A stretch of 5,745 bases of DNA, taken from Paracoccaceae bacterium. Its GTDB lineage: Bacteria > Pseudomonadota > Alphaproteobacteria > Rhodobacterales > Rhodobacteraceae. Below, piece after piece: positions 1 through 5,745 of this stretch (position 1 is its first letter; the number at the start of each line of letters is the position of its first letter). Both the position numbers and the translations under genes were made by a program. The notes under the pieces were generated by a model, which was given only the letters and a program-made list of their open reading frames with translations, did no database searches and was not told the DNA's origin. The stretch covers positions 1-5,745 of the forward strand of contig SLQN01000562.1 of the NCBI GenBank assembly GCA_007131465.1, in the 5' to 3' direction.

Positions 1-83
1 CCGACGAGCCGGGCCGAGGCGAGTGCCGCAGCTTCAGAATTTCATGACAGCATGCGGTCATGAAATTCTGGCTGGTTGGTCAT
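1..83 (-). pseudogene. glpX: glpX, class II fructose-1,6-bisphosphatase: 5' end only, interrupted by an in-frame TGA
   Basis: GlpX hydrolyses fructose-1,6-bisphosphate to fructose-6-phosphate in gluconeogenesis and the Calvin cycle, in the cytoplasm. The ATG at 83-81 opens MTNQPEFHDRMLS, then TGA at 44-42. The same frame continues to the window edge as NSEAAALASARLVG. Alphaproteobacterial GlpX proteins, as I recall them, begin with a short variable stretch, then DRMLS-LGLARV-SEAAALASA and then a GRGD metal-site region just past this edge. Here LGLARV is replaced by stop-Asn, a net loss of 12 bases that keeps the frame. The family match on both sides, the ribosome binding site (93-97) and the position 113 bases after hom make the identity strong despite its short length. 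The stop lies inside a perfect inverted repeat (35-70). If the DNA is real, only a 13-residue peptide is made unless translation restarts downstream. An assembly error is the main alternative. Confidence 0.8.
35..70. repeat. Perfect 14-bp inverted repeat with 8-base loop inside glpX codons
   Basis: CAGAATTTCATGAC at 35-48 is the exact reverse complement of GTCATGAAATTCTG at 57-70, with an 8-base loop (49-56) that itself contains GCATGC. The 57-70 arm encodes the normal glpX codons for Pro/Glu/Phe/His/Asp. The 35-48 arm carries the premature TGA and sits where conserved glpX codons should be. The stem is AT-rich and has no T tract beside it, so it is a poor intrinsic terminator. A looser third copy, GTCATGGAATCTG at 79-91, overlaps the glpX start codon and may be chance. 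Confidence 0.9.
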
Positions 84-92
84 GGAATCTGT

Positions 93-97
93 CCCCT
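93..97 (-). promoter_or_regulatory. Ribosome binding site of glpX
   Basis: On the minus strand AGGGG (within GAGGGGAC) lies 9 bases before the ATG at 83-81. It supports that ATG as a genuine translation start, even though the frame stops after 13 codons. The 113-base spacer between the hom stop and this ATG shows no GC-rich hairpin followed by a T run, so I see no intrinsic terminator separating hom from glpX. Confidence 0.6.
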
Positions 98-196
98 CGG
101 GCTGGTCTTTTCGGACCTCTAGCCGCTTGAGGGGCCCGCATACAAGCCATTCCTGTCCTACGTGCCTGATTAAGGCGCGGAGCGGGGCAACCGGGG

Positions 197-1483
197 TCAG
201 TCTTCCTCGATCGCCAGCGCGACGGGATCCCCGATGACAACCCCGGTTTTCAGCGCCAGCCCGATGGCATGGTCGATGGCGTCGCGGGTGGTCTTGTGGG
301 TGATGATCAGGACCGGCGCACGCGTGTCCTGATGGCCATATTGGCGCATGCGGTCGATGGACACACCGGCATTGCCCAGTGCTTCGGCCACCTTGGCAAG
401 CGCGCCGGGCTTGTCCAGCAGCCCCATACGCAGATACCACGGTTTCGAGCCCATCGCCCGTGCTGAAATCGCAGCTTCCAGTGTGTGCGCGGGCTGACCG
501 AAGGCTGGCAGGCGAAATCCGCGCGCAATATCCATCACATCACCCATCACTGCGCTGGCCGTTGGCCCCTCGCCCGCGCCGGGGCCGCGCAGGATGACCT
601 GCTCGACCGCGTCGCCCTCGATCACGATCATGTTCGTGCCCCCCTTGAGCTGGCCCAGCGGGCTGTCGGCAGGCACGAGGCAGGGCGTCATCGACTGTTC
701 CAGCCCCCGCCCGGTCATCTGCGCCACACCCAGAAGCTTGATGCGCAGCCCCAGATCCGCCGCAGCGCGGATATCCTCGATCGAGATACGCTCGATCCCG
801 CCCAGCACGATGGCGTCGAAATCGGGCCGCACCCCGAAAGCGATTGCCGACAGCAGCGTCAGCTTGTGCGCCGCGTCGATCCCGCCGACATCCAGTGTCG
901 GGTCGGCTTCGAGATAGCCAAGCTGGCTCGCTTCCTCGAACACCGTCTCGTAGGGCAGGCCCGCATCTTCCATCCGCGTCAGGATATAGTTGCAGGTTCC
1001 GTTCATGACGCCCTTGATGCGGGTGATGCGATTGCCTGCCAGCCCCTCGGTCAGTGCCTTGATGACGGGAATACCGCCTGCGACTGCGGCCTCGAACCGC
1101 AAGGACACGCCCTGCGCCTCGGCGGCTTCGGCAAGCGCCTGCCCGTGAATGGCCAGCATGGCCTTGTTCGCCGTGACAACATGCTTGCCTGCCGCAATCG
1201 CCGCCTCGGTCATGGCCTTGGCGGGGCCGTTCTCGCCGCCCATCAGTTCCACCACCACATCGACATCCCCGCGCCGCGCGAGGGCGACCGGGTCATCTTC
1301 CCAGTCGTAGACCGAAATATCCACGCCGCGATTGCGCGTACGCGACCGTGCCGAGACGGCCACGATCTCGATCTCTCGTCCGGCGCGCCGTGCCAGCAGG
1401 TCGGGATGGGTCTGGACAATGCGCACCAGCCCCGTGCCGACAGTGCCAAGCCCGGCAATTCCAAGGCGCAAGGGGGGGGTCAT
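197..1483 (-). CDS. hom: Homoserine dehydrogenase with C-terminal ACT domain
   Basis: This enzyme reduces aspartate 4-semialdehyde to homoserine with NAD(P)H, the branch point to threonine, methionine and isoleucine in the cytoplasm. The 428 residues match the usual single-function length. The order is an N-terminal Rossmann fold with GLGTVGTG at 11-18, TANKAML at 104-110 (Lys107 is the conserved active-site lysine), GVMNGTCNYI at 158-167, and EADPTLDVGGIDAAHK at 192-207. In that last block Glu192, Asp203 and Lys207 align with the catalytic Glu/Asp/Lys of the family. GPGAGEGPTAS follows at 300-310, and an ACT domain from about 348 (LDKPGALAKVAEAL at 356-369) usually gives threonine feedback control. 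The ATG has GGAG at 1492-1495, 8 bases upstream. Codons 2-5 contain a run of eight C. The gene lies 139 bases after the transporter and 113 bases before glpX. Confidence 0.97.
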   Translation of the reverse strand: MTPPLRLGIAGLGTVGTGLVRIVQTHPDLLARRAGREIEIVAVSARSRTRNRGVDISVYDWEDDPVALARRGDVDVVVELMGGENGPAKAMTEAAIAAGKHVVTANKAMLAIHGQALAEAAEAQGVSLRFEAAVAGGIPVIKALTEGLAGNRITRIKGVMNGTCNYILTRMEDAGLPYETVFEEASQLGYLEADPTLDVGGIDAAHKLTLLSAIAFGVRPDFDAIVLGGIERISIEDIRAAADLGLRIKLLGVAQMTGRGLEQSMTPCLVPADSPLGQLKGGTNMIVIEGDAVEQVILRGPGAGEGPTASAVMGDVMDIARGFRLPAFGQPAHTLEAAISARAMGSKPWYLRMGLLDKPGALAKVAEALGNAGVSIDRMRQYGHQDTRAPVLIITHKTTRDAIDHAIGLALKTGVVIGDPVALAIEED

Positions 1484-1514
1484 GGGCGGGGCTCCGTCTG
1501 TTCTGGGGGCGGCT

Positions 1515-1534
1515 CAGGGCACTGATGCGCCCTG
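1515..1534. repeat. 6-bp inverted repeat over the candidate hom -10 box
   Basis: CAGGGC at 1515-1520 pairs with GCCCTG at 1529-1534 across an 8-base spacer. It overlaps the proposed -10 box and start region of hom. In such GC-rich DNA a 6-bp dyad can arise by chance. Confidence 0.35.
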
Positions 1535-1560
1535 TTAGCCGCTTGCGCAGGGGCTTGCAA
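1532..1560 (-). promoter_or_regulatory. Candidate sigma-70 promoter for hom
   Basis: On the minus strand TTGCAA (1560-1555) is followed after 17 bases by TAACAG (1537-1532). This matches 4 of 6 consensus bases at -35 and 3 of 6 at -10 with ideal spacing. A start would fall near 1525, giving a leader of about 40 bases before the hom ATG. The match is weak. Read-through from the upstream ligase/transporter genes is also possible, because no clear terminator lies in this 139-base gap. Confidence 0.3.
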
Positions 1561-1572
1561 TCCGGCCTGCGC
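1545..1572. repeat. 7-bp inverted repeat over the candidate hom -35 box
   Basis: GCGCAGG at 1545-1551 is the exact reverse complement of CCTGCGC at 1566-1572, with a 14-base spacer that contains the self-complementary TTGCAA. It could be an operator or an RNA hairpin after the transporter gene. There is no T run, so it is not a typical intrinsic terminator. Confidence 0.4.
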
Positions 1573-1622
1573 CGCTGCGCCTTTCGGCAGTGATTTCGCG
1601 CAACAGATGGGCGCAGTTGGCG

Positions 1623-2522
1623 TCAGGTCCCCAGTTTGGCCAGATCGCGCGCCAGCGCCTCACGCGTGGCGCTACGGCGATACCACAGCGTGACAATGGT
1701 CGAACTCACAAGGATGAACAGCGAATACATGATCGGGATCAAGAGCGCCTCTTGCTGCATGGCCCCCGAAAAGCTGAGCGTGATCACCAGCACCGCAAGC
1801 GGCCCGTTCTGGATGCCTGTCTCCAGACTGATCGTGCGCGCGCGGTTCCGGTCCTGCCCGAGGCCCCGCGCCATCCAGTAGCCAAACAGCATCCCCATCG
1901 CCCCGATCCCGATGGTCGCCACATAGACCGGCAGCCCGGTCGCCAGCAGCAGCGGCCAGTTCCGGGGAATCCAGCTTGCCATCAGAAACAGGATCACAAC
2001 GATACCCATGAAGGACCCCACAAGCTCGATCGTGGCCCCGATATTGGGGTTGAGCTTGCGCAAGACCATCCCGATCAGCGTGGGCACAAGCAGCACGACC
2101 AGTATCTGCGCCACATTGCCTGGCGGGATGGCGTGATCCCCGGAAACACCTGCCAGCCCGCCATAAAAGGACAGCAGCACCGGCACCATCGCCACGGCCA
2201 CAAGCGTGGACACGGTTGTCATCATGATCGACAGCGCCAGTACCCCCTTGCTGAAATAGGCGAAAATGTTCGAGGTCGTGCCCCCCGGCATGCAGGCGAT
2301 CAGCAACAGCCCCACCACCACGGCAGGCGTCAGGCCCAGCGTCATCGCCAGCGTAAAGCCAAGAAAAGGCATGACGGCAAACTGGCTAACAAGCCCGATC
2401 AGGATGCCTTTGGGCTTGCGCAACGCAAGCCGGAAATCGCGCGGTGTCATGCTGGCCCCCATGCCCAGCATGATCACGATCAGCATCACCGCCAGAAGCG
2501 TCGTTTCCAGTTCCGTCAGCAT
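1623..2522 (-). CDS. Bile acid:sodium symporter (BASS/SBF) family transporter
   Basis: This is a predicted inner-membrane protein of 299 residues, a normal length for bacterial BASS proteins, which use a sodium gradient to import organic anions (bile acids, pantoate, pyruvate and other carboxylates depending on subgroup). It is almost entirely hydrophobic segments, about 9-10 helices, with short polar loops such as RDFRLALRKPKG at 28-39. Two crossover motifs mark the family. MPGGTTSN at 78-85, followed by Ser98 and Thr102, has the spacing of the Na1-site residues in the Neisseria homologue. ETGIQN at 234-239 supplies Glu234 and Gln238, matching its Na2-site residues. The start overlaps the ligase stop by 7 bases, and GGAAGG at 2530-2535 gives a binding site 7 bases before the ATG inside the ligase gene. 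The substrate cannot be read from sequence; the neighbour suggests a carboxylate that is then joined to CoA. Confidence 0.92.
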   Translation of the reverse strand: MLTELETTLLAVMLIVIMLGMGASMTPRDFRLALRKPKGILIGLVSQFAVMPFLGFTLAMTLGLTPAVVVGLLLIACMPGGTTSNIFAYFSKGVLALSIMMTTVSTLVAVAMVPVLLSFYGGLAGVSGDHAIPPGNVAQILVVLLVPTLIGMVLRKLNPNIGATIELVGSFMGIVVILFLMASWIPRNWPLLLATGLPVYVATIGIGAMGMLFGYWMARGLGQDRNRARTISLETGIQNGPLAVLVITLSFSGAMQQEALLIPIMYSLFILVSSTIVTLWYRRSATREALARDLAKLGT

Positions 2523-4255
2523 CCCTGGACCTTCCCTTCGAATTCGGCACGGGTCTCGGCCTTCAGGTTCTTGCGCAGGATCTTCCCGATGGGTGATTTC
2601 GGAAGGTCATCGCGGATGATGATGGATTTCGGGACCTTGTAGGCGGCCAGAAACTTGCGGCAATGCGCGATCACCGCCTCCGGGGTCAGCCGCTCGGACA
2701 CATCGGGGTTCTGGACGACATAGGCGCGCACAGCCTCGCCGGTGGTCTTGTCGGGCACACCGATAACGGCGGCTTCCAGAACGGCGGGAAACCCGGCCAG
2801 ACATTCCTCGACCTCGTTGGGATAGACGTTGAAGCCCGAAACCAGCACCATATCCTTCTTGCGGTCCACGATGCGCAGGAAACCGTCGTCCTCCATCACC
2901 GCCACATCTCCGGTAAACAGCCACCCGTCTTGCAGGGATGTCGCCGTATCCTCGCGCGCGTTCCAGTAGCCGCGCATCACCTGCGGCCCGCGCACGATCA
3001 GTTCGCCCGGCTCGCCCGGAGGGACTGGTTCGGCCTGTTCATCGACCAGCGCCACATCAGTTCCCGGAACCGGCACCCCGATGGAGCCCGCGCGCACAGC
3101 CTGATCCAGCGGGTTGAACGTGACCAGCGGTGCCGTTTCCGTCAGCCCATAGCCTTCCGACAGGCGCGTGCCCGTCACCTGCTGCCAGCGCGCGGCCACG
3201 GCCTGATGCAGCGCCGTGCCCCCGGCGATGGCCGCCTTGAGCGTGGCTGGCGGATAGGCGGCAAACCATTCCTCATTCATCAACCCGTTGAACAGCGTAT
3301 TTACCCCCGTGATCCAGGTGACGGGGTAATTCTCGAGCGCGCGCTGGATGTTCTGCACCGGGCGGGGCGAGGGGACGAGGATATTGCGCGCGCCCAGTTC
3401 GAAAAAGGTCATCAGGTTCGCCGTGAAGGCGAAGATGTGATAGAGCGGCAACGCCGTCAGCACGCAATCGTCGGCGTTCATGTGCCGCCCGCCCATCGCC
3501 TTGACCTGCTCCAGATTGGCCAGAATGTTGCCATGCGTCAGCATCGCGCCCTTGGCGACCCCGGTCGTGCCGCCGGTATATTGCAGCAGCGCCAGATCCT
3601 CGCGCGTCAGCCGGTCCCAGTCCGTGACGGGGTCCGCCGCCTGACCGATCTTCAGCGCCGCGCGCATCCGCATCACAGGCACTTGCAGCGGCGGGACCTT
3701 CGGCAGGCTGCGCGCCCAGTATCGCTGCACCCCGCGCACGATCATTTCGGGCAGGCGCGGGAAGAATTCGGGCACACCGGCCAGCACGACATGACGGATA
3801 CCTGTCCGGGGGATGGCCTCGGCCAGTTTGTGCGCGAACATGTCAGAGATCACCAGCACCTCGGCCCCGGAATTGCGGATCTGGTGGATCATCTCGGACG
3901 TTGTATAAAGTGGGTTGGTGTTCACCAGCACCCCGCCTGCCTTGAACACACCGAACGCGGCAACGGGATAGGCCAGCCCGTTGGGCAGTTGCACCGCCAC
4001 GCGCGCGCCCTGGGCCAGCTTGCAATGATGGCGCAGATAGCTGGCAAAGGCATCCGACAGCGCGCCCACCTGCGCGAAACTGAGCGTGCCATTCATGCCA
4101 TTTGGCACAACACAGGTGAAGGCGCGGCGCTTGCCATGCGTTTGCGTGGCCGCGGCCACCAGATGCGCAAGCGAAGCAGGCCCGGTTGCAGGTAATTCCG
4201 GCGCGATATCGTCGCCATAGGCTGCCAGCCACGGACGCGGCAGGGTTTGTGTCAC
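2516..4255 (-). CDS. FadD-like fatty acid (long-chain) acyl-CoA ligase
   Basis: This ANL-superfamily adenylating enzyme activates a carboxylic acid with ATP to an acyl-AMP and then to the CoA thioester, feeding beta-oxidation or lipid synthesis. From the GTG at 4255 it is 579 residues, close to the usual FadD length. Motifs in order are P-loop YTGGTTGVAKG at 226-236, YGLTET at 369-374 and the fatty-acyl-CoA synthetase signature at 443-483 (GWLFTGD at 444-450, DRKKDM at 464-469, SGFNVYPNEVE at 473-483). PIGKILR at 555-561 has the catalytic Lys558. I chose GTG because GGAGGA (4261-4266) lies 5 bases upstream and the protein then begins like family members (TLPRPWLAAYG). An ATG at 4411 would add 52 residues with no family character. 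The chain length preferred is uncertain, so I give no symbol. It leads the ligase-transporter pair and diverges from speA. Confidence 0.93.
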   Translation of the reverse strand: MTQTLPRPWLAAYGDDIAPELPATGPASLAHLVAAATQTHGKRRAFTCVVPNGMNGTLSFAQVGALSDAFASYLRHHCKLAQGARVAVQLPNGLAYPVAAFGVFKAGGVLVNTNPLYTTSEMIHQIRNSGAEVLVISDMFAHKLAEAIPRTGIRHVVLAGVPEFFPRLPEMIVRGVQRYWARSLPKVPPLQVPVMRMRAALKIGQAADPVTDWDRLTREDLALLQYTGGTTGVAKGAMLTHGNILANLEQVKAMGGRHMNADDCVLTALPLYHIFAFTANLMTFFELGARNILVPSPRPVQNIQRALENYPVTWITGVNTLFNGLMNEEWFAAYPPATLKAAIAGGTALHQAVAARWQQVTGTRLSEGYGLTETAPLVTFNPLDQAVRAGSIGVPVPGTDVALVDEQAEPVPPGEPGELIVRGPQVMRGYWNAREDTATSLQDGWLFTGDVAVMEDDGFLRIVDRKKDMVLVSGFNVYPNEVEECLAGFPAVLEAAVIGVPDKTTGEAVRAYVVQNPDVSERLTPEAVIAHCRKFLAAYKVPKSIIIRDDLPKSPIGKILRKNLKAETRAEFEGKVQGC

Positions 4256-4260
4256 TGTGC

Positions 4261-4266
4261 TCCTCC
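4261..4266 (-). promoter_or_regulatory. Ribosome binding site fixing the GTG start of the acyl-CoA ligase
   Basis: The minus strand reads GGAGGA, then GCACA, then GTG. This near-perfect Shine-Dalgarno sequence 5 bases before GTG decides the start against the upstream in-frame ATG at 4411, which would place this purine run inside the coding region. Confidence 0.75.
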
Positions 4267-4269
4267 CTC

Positions 4270-4287
4270 CCCCGCTATGCTGCGGGG
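4270..4287. repeat. GC hairpin just upstream of the ligase ribosome binding site
   Basis: CCCCGC at 4270-4275 pairs with GCGGGG at 4282-4287 around a 6-base loop. In the ligase mRNA this stem ends only three bases before GGAGGA, so it could affect ribosome access. It could equally be a DNA operator, or chance in GC-rich sequence. Confidence 0.45.
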
Positions 4288-4303
4288 TCCAGATGCTACC
4301 TTT

Positions 4304-4323
4304 CCCGAAGCCACGGGTTCGGG
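4304..4323. repeat. 6-8-6 inverted repeat, operator-like, upstream of the acyl-CoA ligase
   Basis: CCCGAA at 4304-4309 is the exact reverse complement of TTCGGG at 4318-4323, with an 8-base spacer. It lies about 50-70 bases before the ligase GTG, a plausible place for a regulator site or a leader hairpin. It does not resemble any fatty-acid regulator motif that I recognise. Confidence 0.4.
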
Positions 4324-4377
4324 CAAGCCCTGACATCATTGGAAATGGCAAAAAGCCCTTGGCGCGGGCGGTCATTG

Positions 4378-4402
4378 CAGGCGCGACGGATTGTCTCGCC
4401 TG
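4378..4402. repeat. Imperfect 9-bp inverted repeat in the divergent spacer
   Basis: CAGGCGCGA at 4378-4386 and TCTCGCCTG at 4394-4402 match as reverse complements at 8 of 9 positions, with a 7-base spacer. The dyad is near the middle of the ligase-speA spacer, where a regulator could act on either gene. Function is unknown. Confidence 0.35.
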
Positions 4403-4485
4403 TCGTCGCACGCCATTAAGGGGCAGGACAAAACAGAGAAATTCATCAAGGGCTTCGCCTGAACACGGCAGATTTTCTTGCCTTT

Positions 4486-4525
4486 GTCATGCGGATTTCA
4501 TATCCCGGCCCCTCAGTCATGCGGA
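4486..4525 (+). repeat. Direct repeat GTCATGCGGA, two copies 30 bases apart, upstream of speA
   Basis: GTCATGCGGA occurs at 4486-4495 and again at 4516-4525, both within 60 bases of the speA start. The 30-base period is close to three helical turns, so two copies could bind a protein on the same face of the DNA. The sequence shows no more than the repeat itself. Confidence 0.5.
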
Positions 4526-4530
4526 CCGGA

Positions 4531-4535
4531 AAGGA
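4531..4535 (+). promoter_or_regulatory. Ribosome binding site of speA
   Basis: AAGGA, inside a longer GGAAAGGAAA run, lies 8 bases before the ATG at 4544. It supports this start. The next upstream ATGs, at 4489 and 4519, are out of frame with speA. Confidence 0.65.
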
Positions 4536-4543
4536 AACGCCAT

Positions 4544-5745
4544 ATGCCAGAGCAGGTTTTCCAGAGCTACGGGGTGCATCGCTGGGGCGCGGGCATGTTC
4601 GCGCGCCTGCCCAATGGCGATCTGGGGCTAGTGAACCCCGAACGGCCGGATGCCCCTGCGGCCAGCCTGCCCGCGCTGCTGCATGCGCTGGATGCACGCG
4701 GCATCCACACGCCGGTTCTGGTGCGTGTGGGCGCTTTCCTCAAGCGCCAGTTAGAGGCGCTCAACAACGCGTTTGCGGCGGCCATCGCGGCCAATGACTA
4801 CCGCGCGCCCTATCGCGGGGTGTTCCCGATCAAGGTCAACCAGCAGGCCGAGGTGATCGACCGGATCGTGGAATATGGCCGCCCGTTCCAGTTCGGGCTG
4901 GAAGCCGGATCAAAGCCCGAACTGATCCTTGCGCTGTCGCGCGACCTGCCCAAGGACGCGCTGCTGATCTGCAACGGGATCAAGGATGCGGAATTCATCC
5001 GCCTTGGGATTCTCGCGCGCAAGGCGGGCATCAACTGCGTGCTGGTGATCGAGTCCCCCGGCGAGGCCGACACGGTAATCGCCGAGGCCAAACGCCTTGG
5101 CGAAATGCCCGCACTTGGGGTGCGCATCAAGCTCACCCGGCGCGTGACCGGCAACTGGGCGGACAGCTCGGGTGACCGTTCGACTTTTGGCCTGACCACC
5201 AAGGAAGTGGTCGATCTGGTGGACAAGCTGCGCGCCAATGACATGCTGGATTGTCTGGTGCTGCAGCACGCCCATCTGGGCAGCCAGGTCCCGCAGATCA
5301 TGGATATCCGTCAGGCGGTGGACGAGGCCTGCCGTTTCTATACCGAACTGCGCCGCCTTGGCGTGCCGCTGACCTATCTGGATCTGGGCGGCGGCTTGGG
5401 TGTGGATTACACCGGCGAGGCGCGCGCCTCGGACAATTCGATCAACTACACGATGGACGAATATTGCTCCAACGTCGTGGAAACCGTGAAATACCAGATG
5501 GACGCCGCCGATGTGCCGCATCCGACCCTGATCACGGAATCCGGCCGCGCCATTGTGGCCTATTCGTCGATGCTGCTGTCGGACATTCTGGAAGCCAGCT
5601 ATTTCGACCGCGCAGCGCCCATCACGCCGGAAGAAGACGACCACCACATGCTGTCGGACATGGCCGCGATTGCTGGCTACATGACTCCAAAACGGTTGCA
5701 GGAATGCCTGAACGACGCCGAATACTACCGCGAGGAATTGCGCGC
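4544..5745 (+). CDS. speA: Biosynthetic arginine decarboxylase, N-terminal 400 residues (runs off the right edge)
   Basis: SpeA is a PLP enzyme that removes CO2 from arginine to give agmatine, the first step of one route to putrescine and spermidine. The frame is open from ATG 4544 to the window end, and the family is normally about 630-660 residues, so roughly two thirds is present. It starts with YGVHRWGAGMF at 9-19. The PLP-binding PIKVNQ is at 95-100 (Lys97), LEAGSK at 119-124, CNGIKD at 143-148, HAHLGSQ at 242-248, the phosphate-binding GGGLGVDY at 282-289 and TESGRA at 331-336. These match the Escherichia coli SpeA order closely (its PIKVNQ, HFHLGSQ and TESGRA). The N-terminus is shorter than that of E. 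coli SpeA, which carries an extra leader of about 35 residues before the equivalent motif. Transcription is divergent from the acyl-CoA ligase, so the two may share a control region. Confidence 0.95.
   Translation, partial: MPEQVFQSYGVHRWGAGMFARLPNGDLGLVNPERPDAPAASLPALLHALDARGIHTPVLVRVGAFLKRQLEALNNAFAAAIAANDYRAPYRGVFPIKVNQQAEVIDRIVEYGRPFQFGLEAGSKPELILALSRDLPKDALLICNGIKDAEFIRLGILARKAGINCVLVIESPGEADTVIAEAKRLGEMPALGVRIKLTRRVTGNWADSSGDRSTFGLTTKEVVDLVDKLRANDMLDCLVLQHAHLGSQVPQIMDIRQAVDEACRFYTELRRLGVPLTYLDLGGGLGVDYTGEARASDNSINYTMDEYCSNVVETVKYQMDAADVPHPTLITESGRAIVAYSSMLLSDILEASYFDRAAPITPEEDDHHMLSDMAAIAGYMTPKRLQECLNDAEYYREELR

Noticed and set aside
1..61. Minus-strand ATG at 61 with an open frame to the left edge (20 codons)
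   Set aside because: There is no binding site, the start is inside the palindrome and the frame differs from the family-like glpX frame.
35..70. Inverted repeat as an intrinsic terminator or operator after hom
   Set aside because: The stem is AT-rich with no T run, and one arm is glpX coding sequence, so a mutation or artefact within a gene explains it better.
84..440. Upstream part of the minus-strand open frame that ends at the glpX stop
   Set aside because: Only its last 13 codons, from ATG 83, are real glpX. The rest is the hom gene and the spacer read out of frame.
485..1525. Long plus-strand open frame opposite hom (346 codons)
   Set aside because: It is antisense to a clear hom gene and its translation is rich in His, Arg, Gln and Pro with no family motif. 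This is a typical codon-bias shadow in GC-rich DNA.
1590..2642. Plus-strand open frame opposite the transporter (350 codons)
   Set aside because: The translation is dominated by His, Gln and Arg and is explained as the mirror of a membrane-protein gene on the minus strand.
2663..4195. Plus-strand open frame opposite the acyl-CoA ligase (510 codons)
   Set aside because: It is long but antisense to a protein with every expected ligase motif. It has no recognisable domain and no good binding site.
4256..4411. 52-residue N-terminal extension of the acyl-CoA ligase from ATG at 4411
   Set aside because: The added residues do not look like the family, the segment contains dyads typical of a leader, and the GTG at 4255 has a near-perfect binding site.
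4489..4797. Plus-strand frame starting in the speA leader (102 codons)
   Set aside because: It overlaps speA out of frame, is rich in Arg, Gly and Ala, and speA itself has strong motifs.
1..5745. tRNA, rRNA, CRISPR array, insertion sequence or phage gene
   Set aside because: No cloverleaf-like sequence, regularly spaced repeats, transposase motifs or flanking target duplications were seen.

Overview
This window looks like chromosomal DNA from an alphaproteobacterium, most likely Rhodobacterales. It is GC-rich, and homoserine dehydrogenase is followed on the same strand by the start of a class II fructose-1,6-bisphosphatase (glpX), a gene order I recall from Rhodobacter-type genomes. The taxonomy is inference from gene order and protein style, not a database search.

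Layout. Four genes read leftward (minus strand) in the order fadD-like acyl-CoA ligase (4255-2516), BASS-family sodium-coupled transporter (2522-1623), hom (1483-197) and the first codons of glpX (83 to the left edge). One gene reads rightward from the same divergent spacer: a biosynthetic arginine decarboxylase, speA (4544 to the right edge, 400 complete codons, no stop reached). The 288-base spacer at 4256-4543 must hold the promoters for both directions. It contains several dyads and a direct repeat but no convincing sigma-70 promoter.

How the genes fit together. The ligase stop and transporter start overlap by 7 bases, so the two are probably translated together. A simple reading is that the transporter brings in an organic or fatty carboxylate that the ligase converts to its CoA thioester. 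After a 139-base gap with its own candidate promoter, hom makes homoserine for threonine and methionine, and glpX would supply the gluconeogenic fructose bisphosphatase. speA starts polyamine synthesis by making agmatine.

The most notable observation is at the extreme left. The glpX reading frame has a good ribosome binding site and family-like codons on both sides, but a TGA stop comes after 13 residues. Exactly there, about six conserved codons are replaced by a short sequence that completes a perfect 14-bp inverted repeat with the codons just upstream. This is the pattern expected of a hairpin-templated (template-switch) mutation, or of a chimeric or foldback assembly artefact. Otherwise the window is ordinary metabolic DNA. 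I found no mobile element, CRISPR array, tRNA or rRNA.
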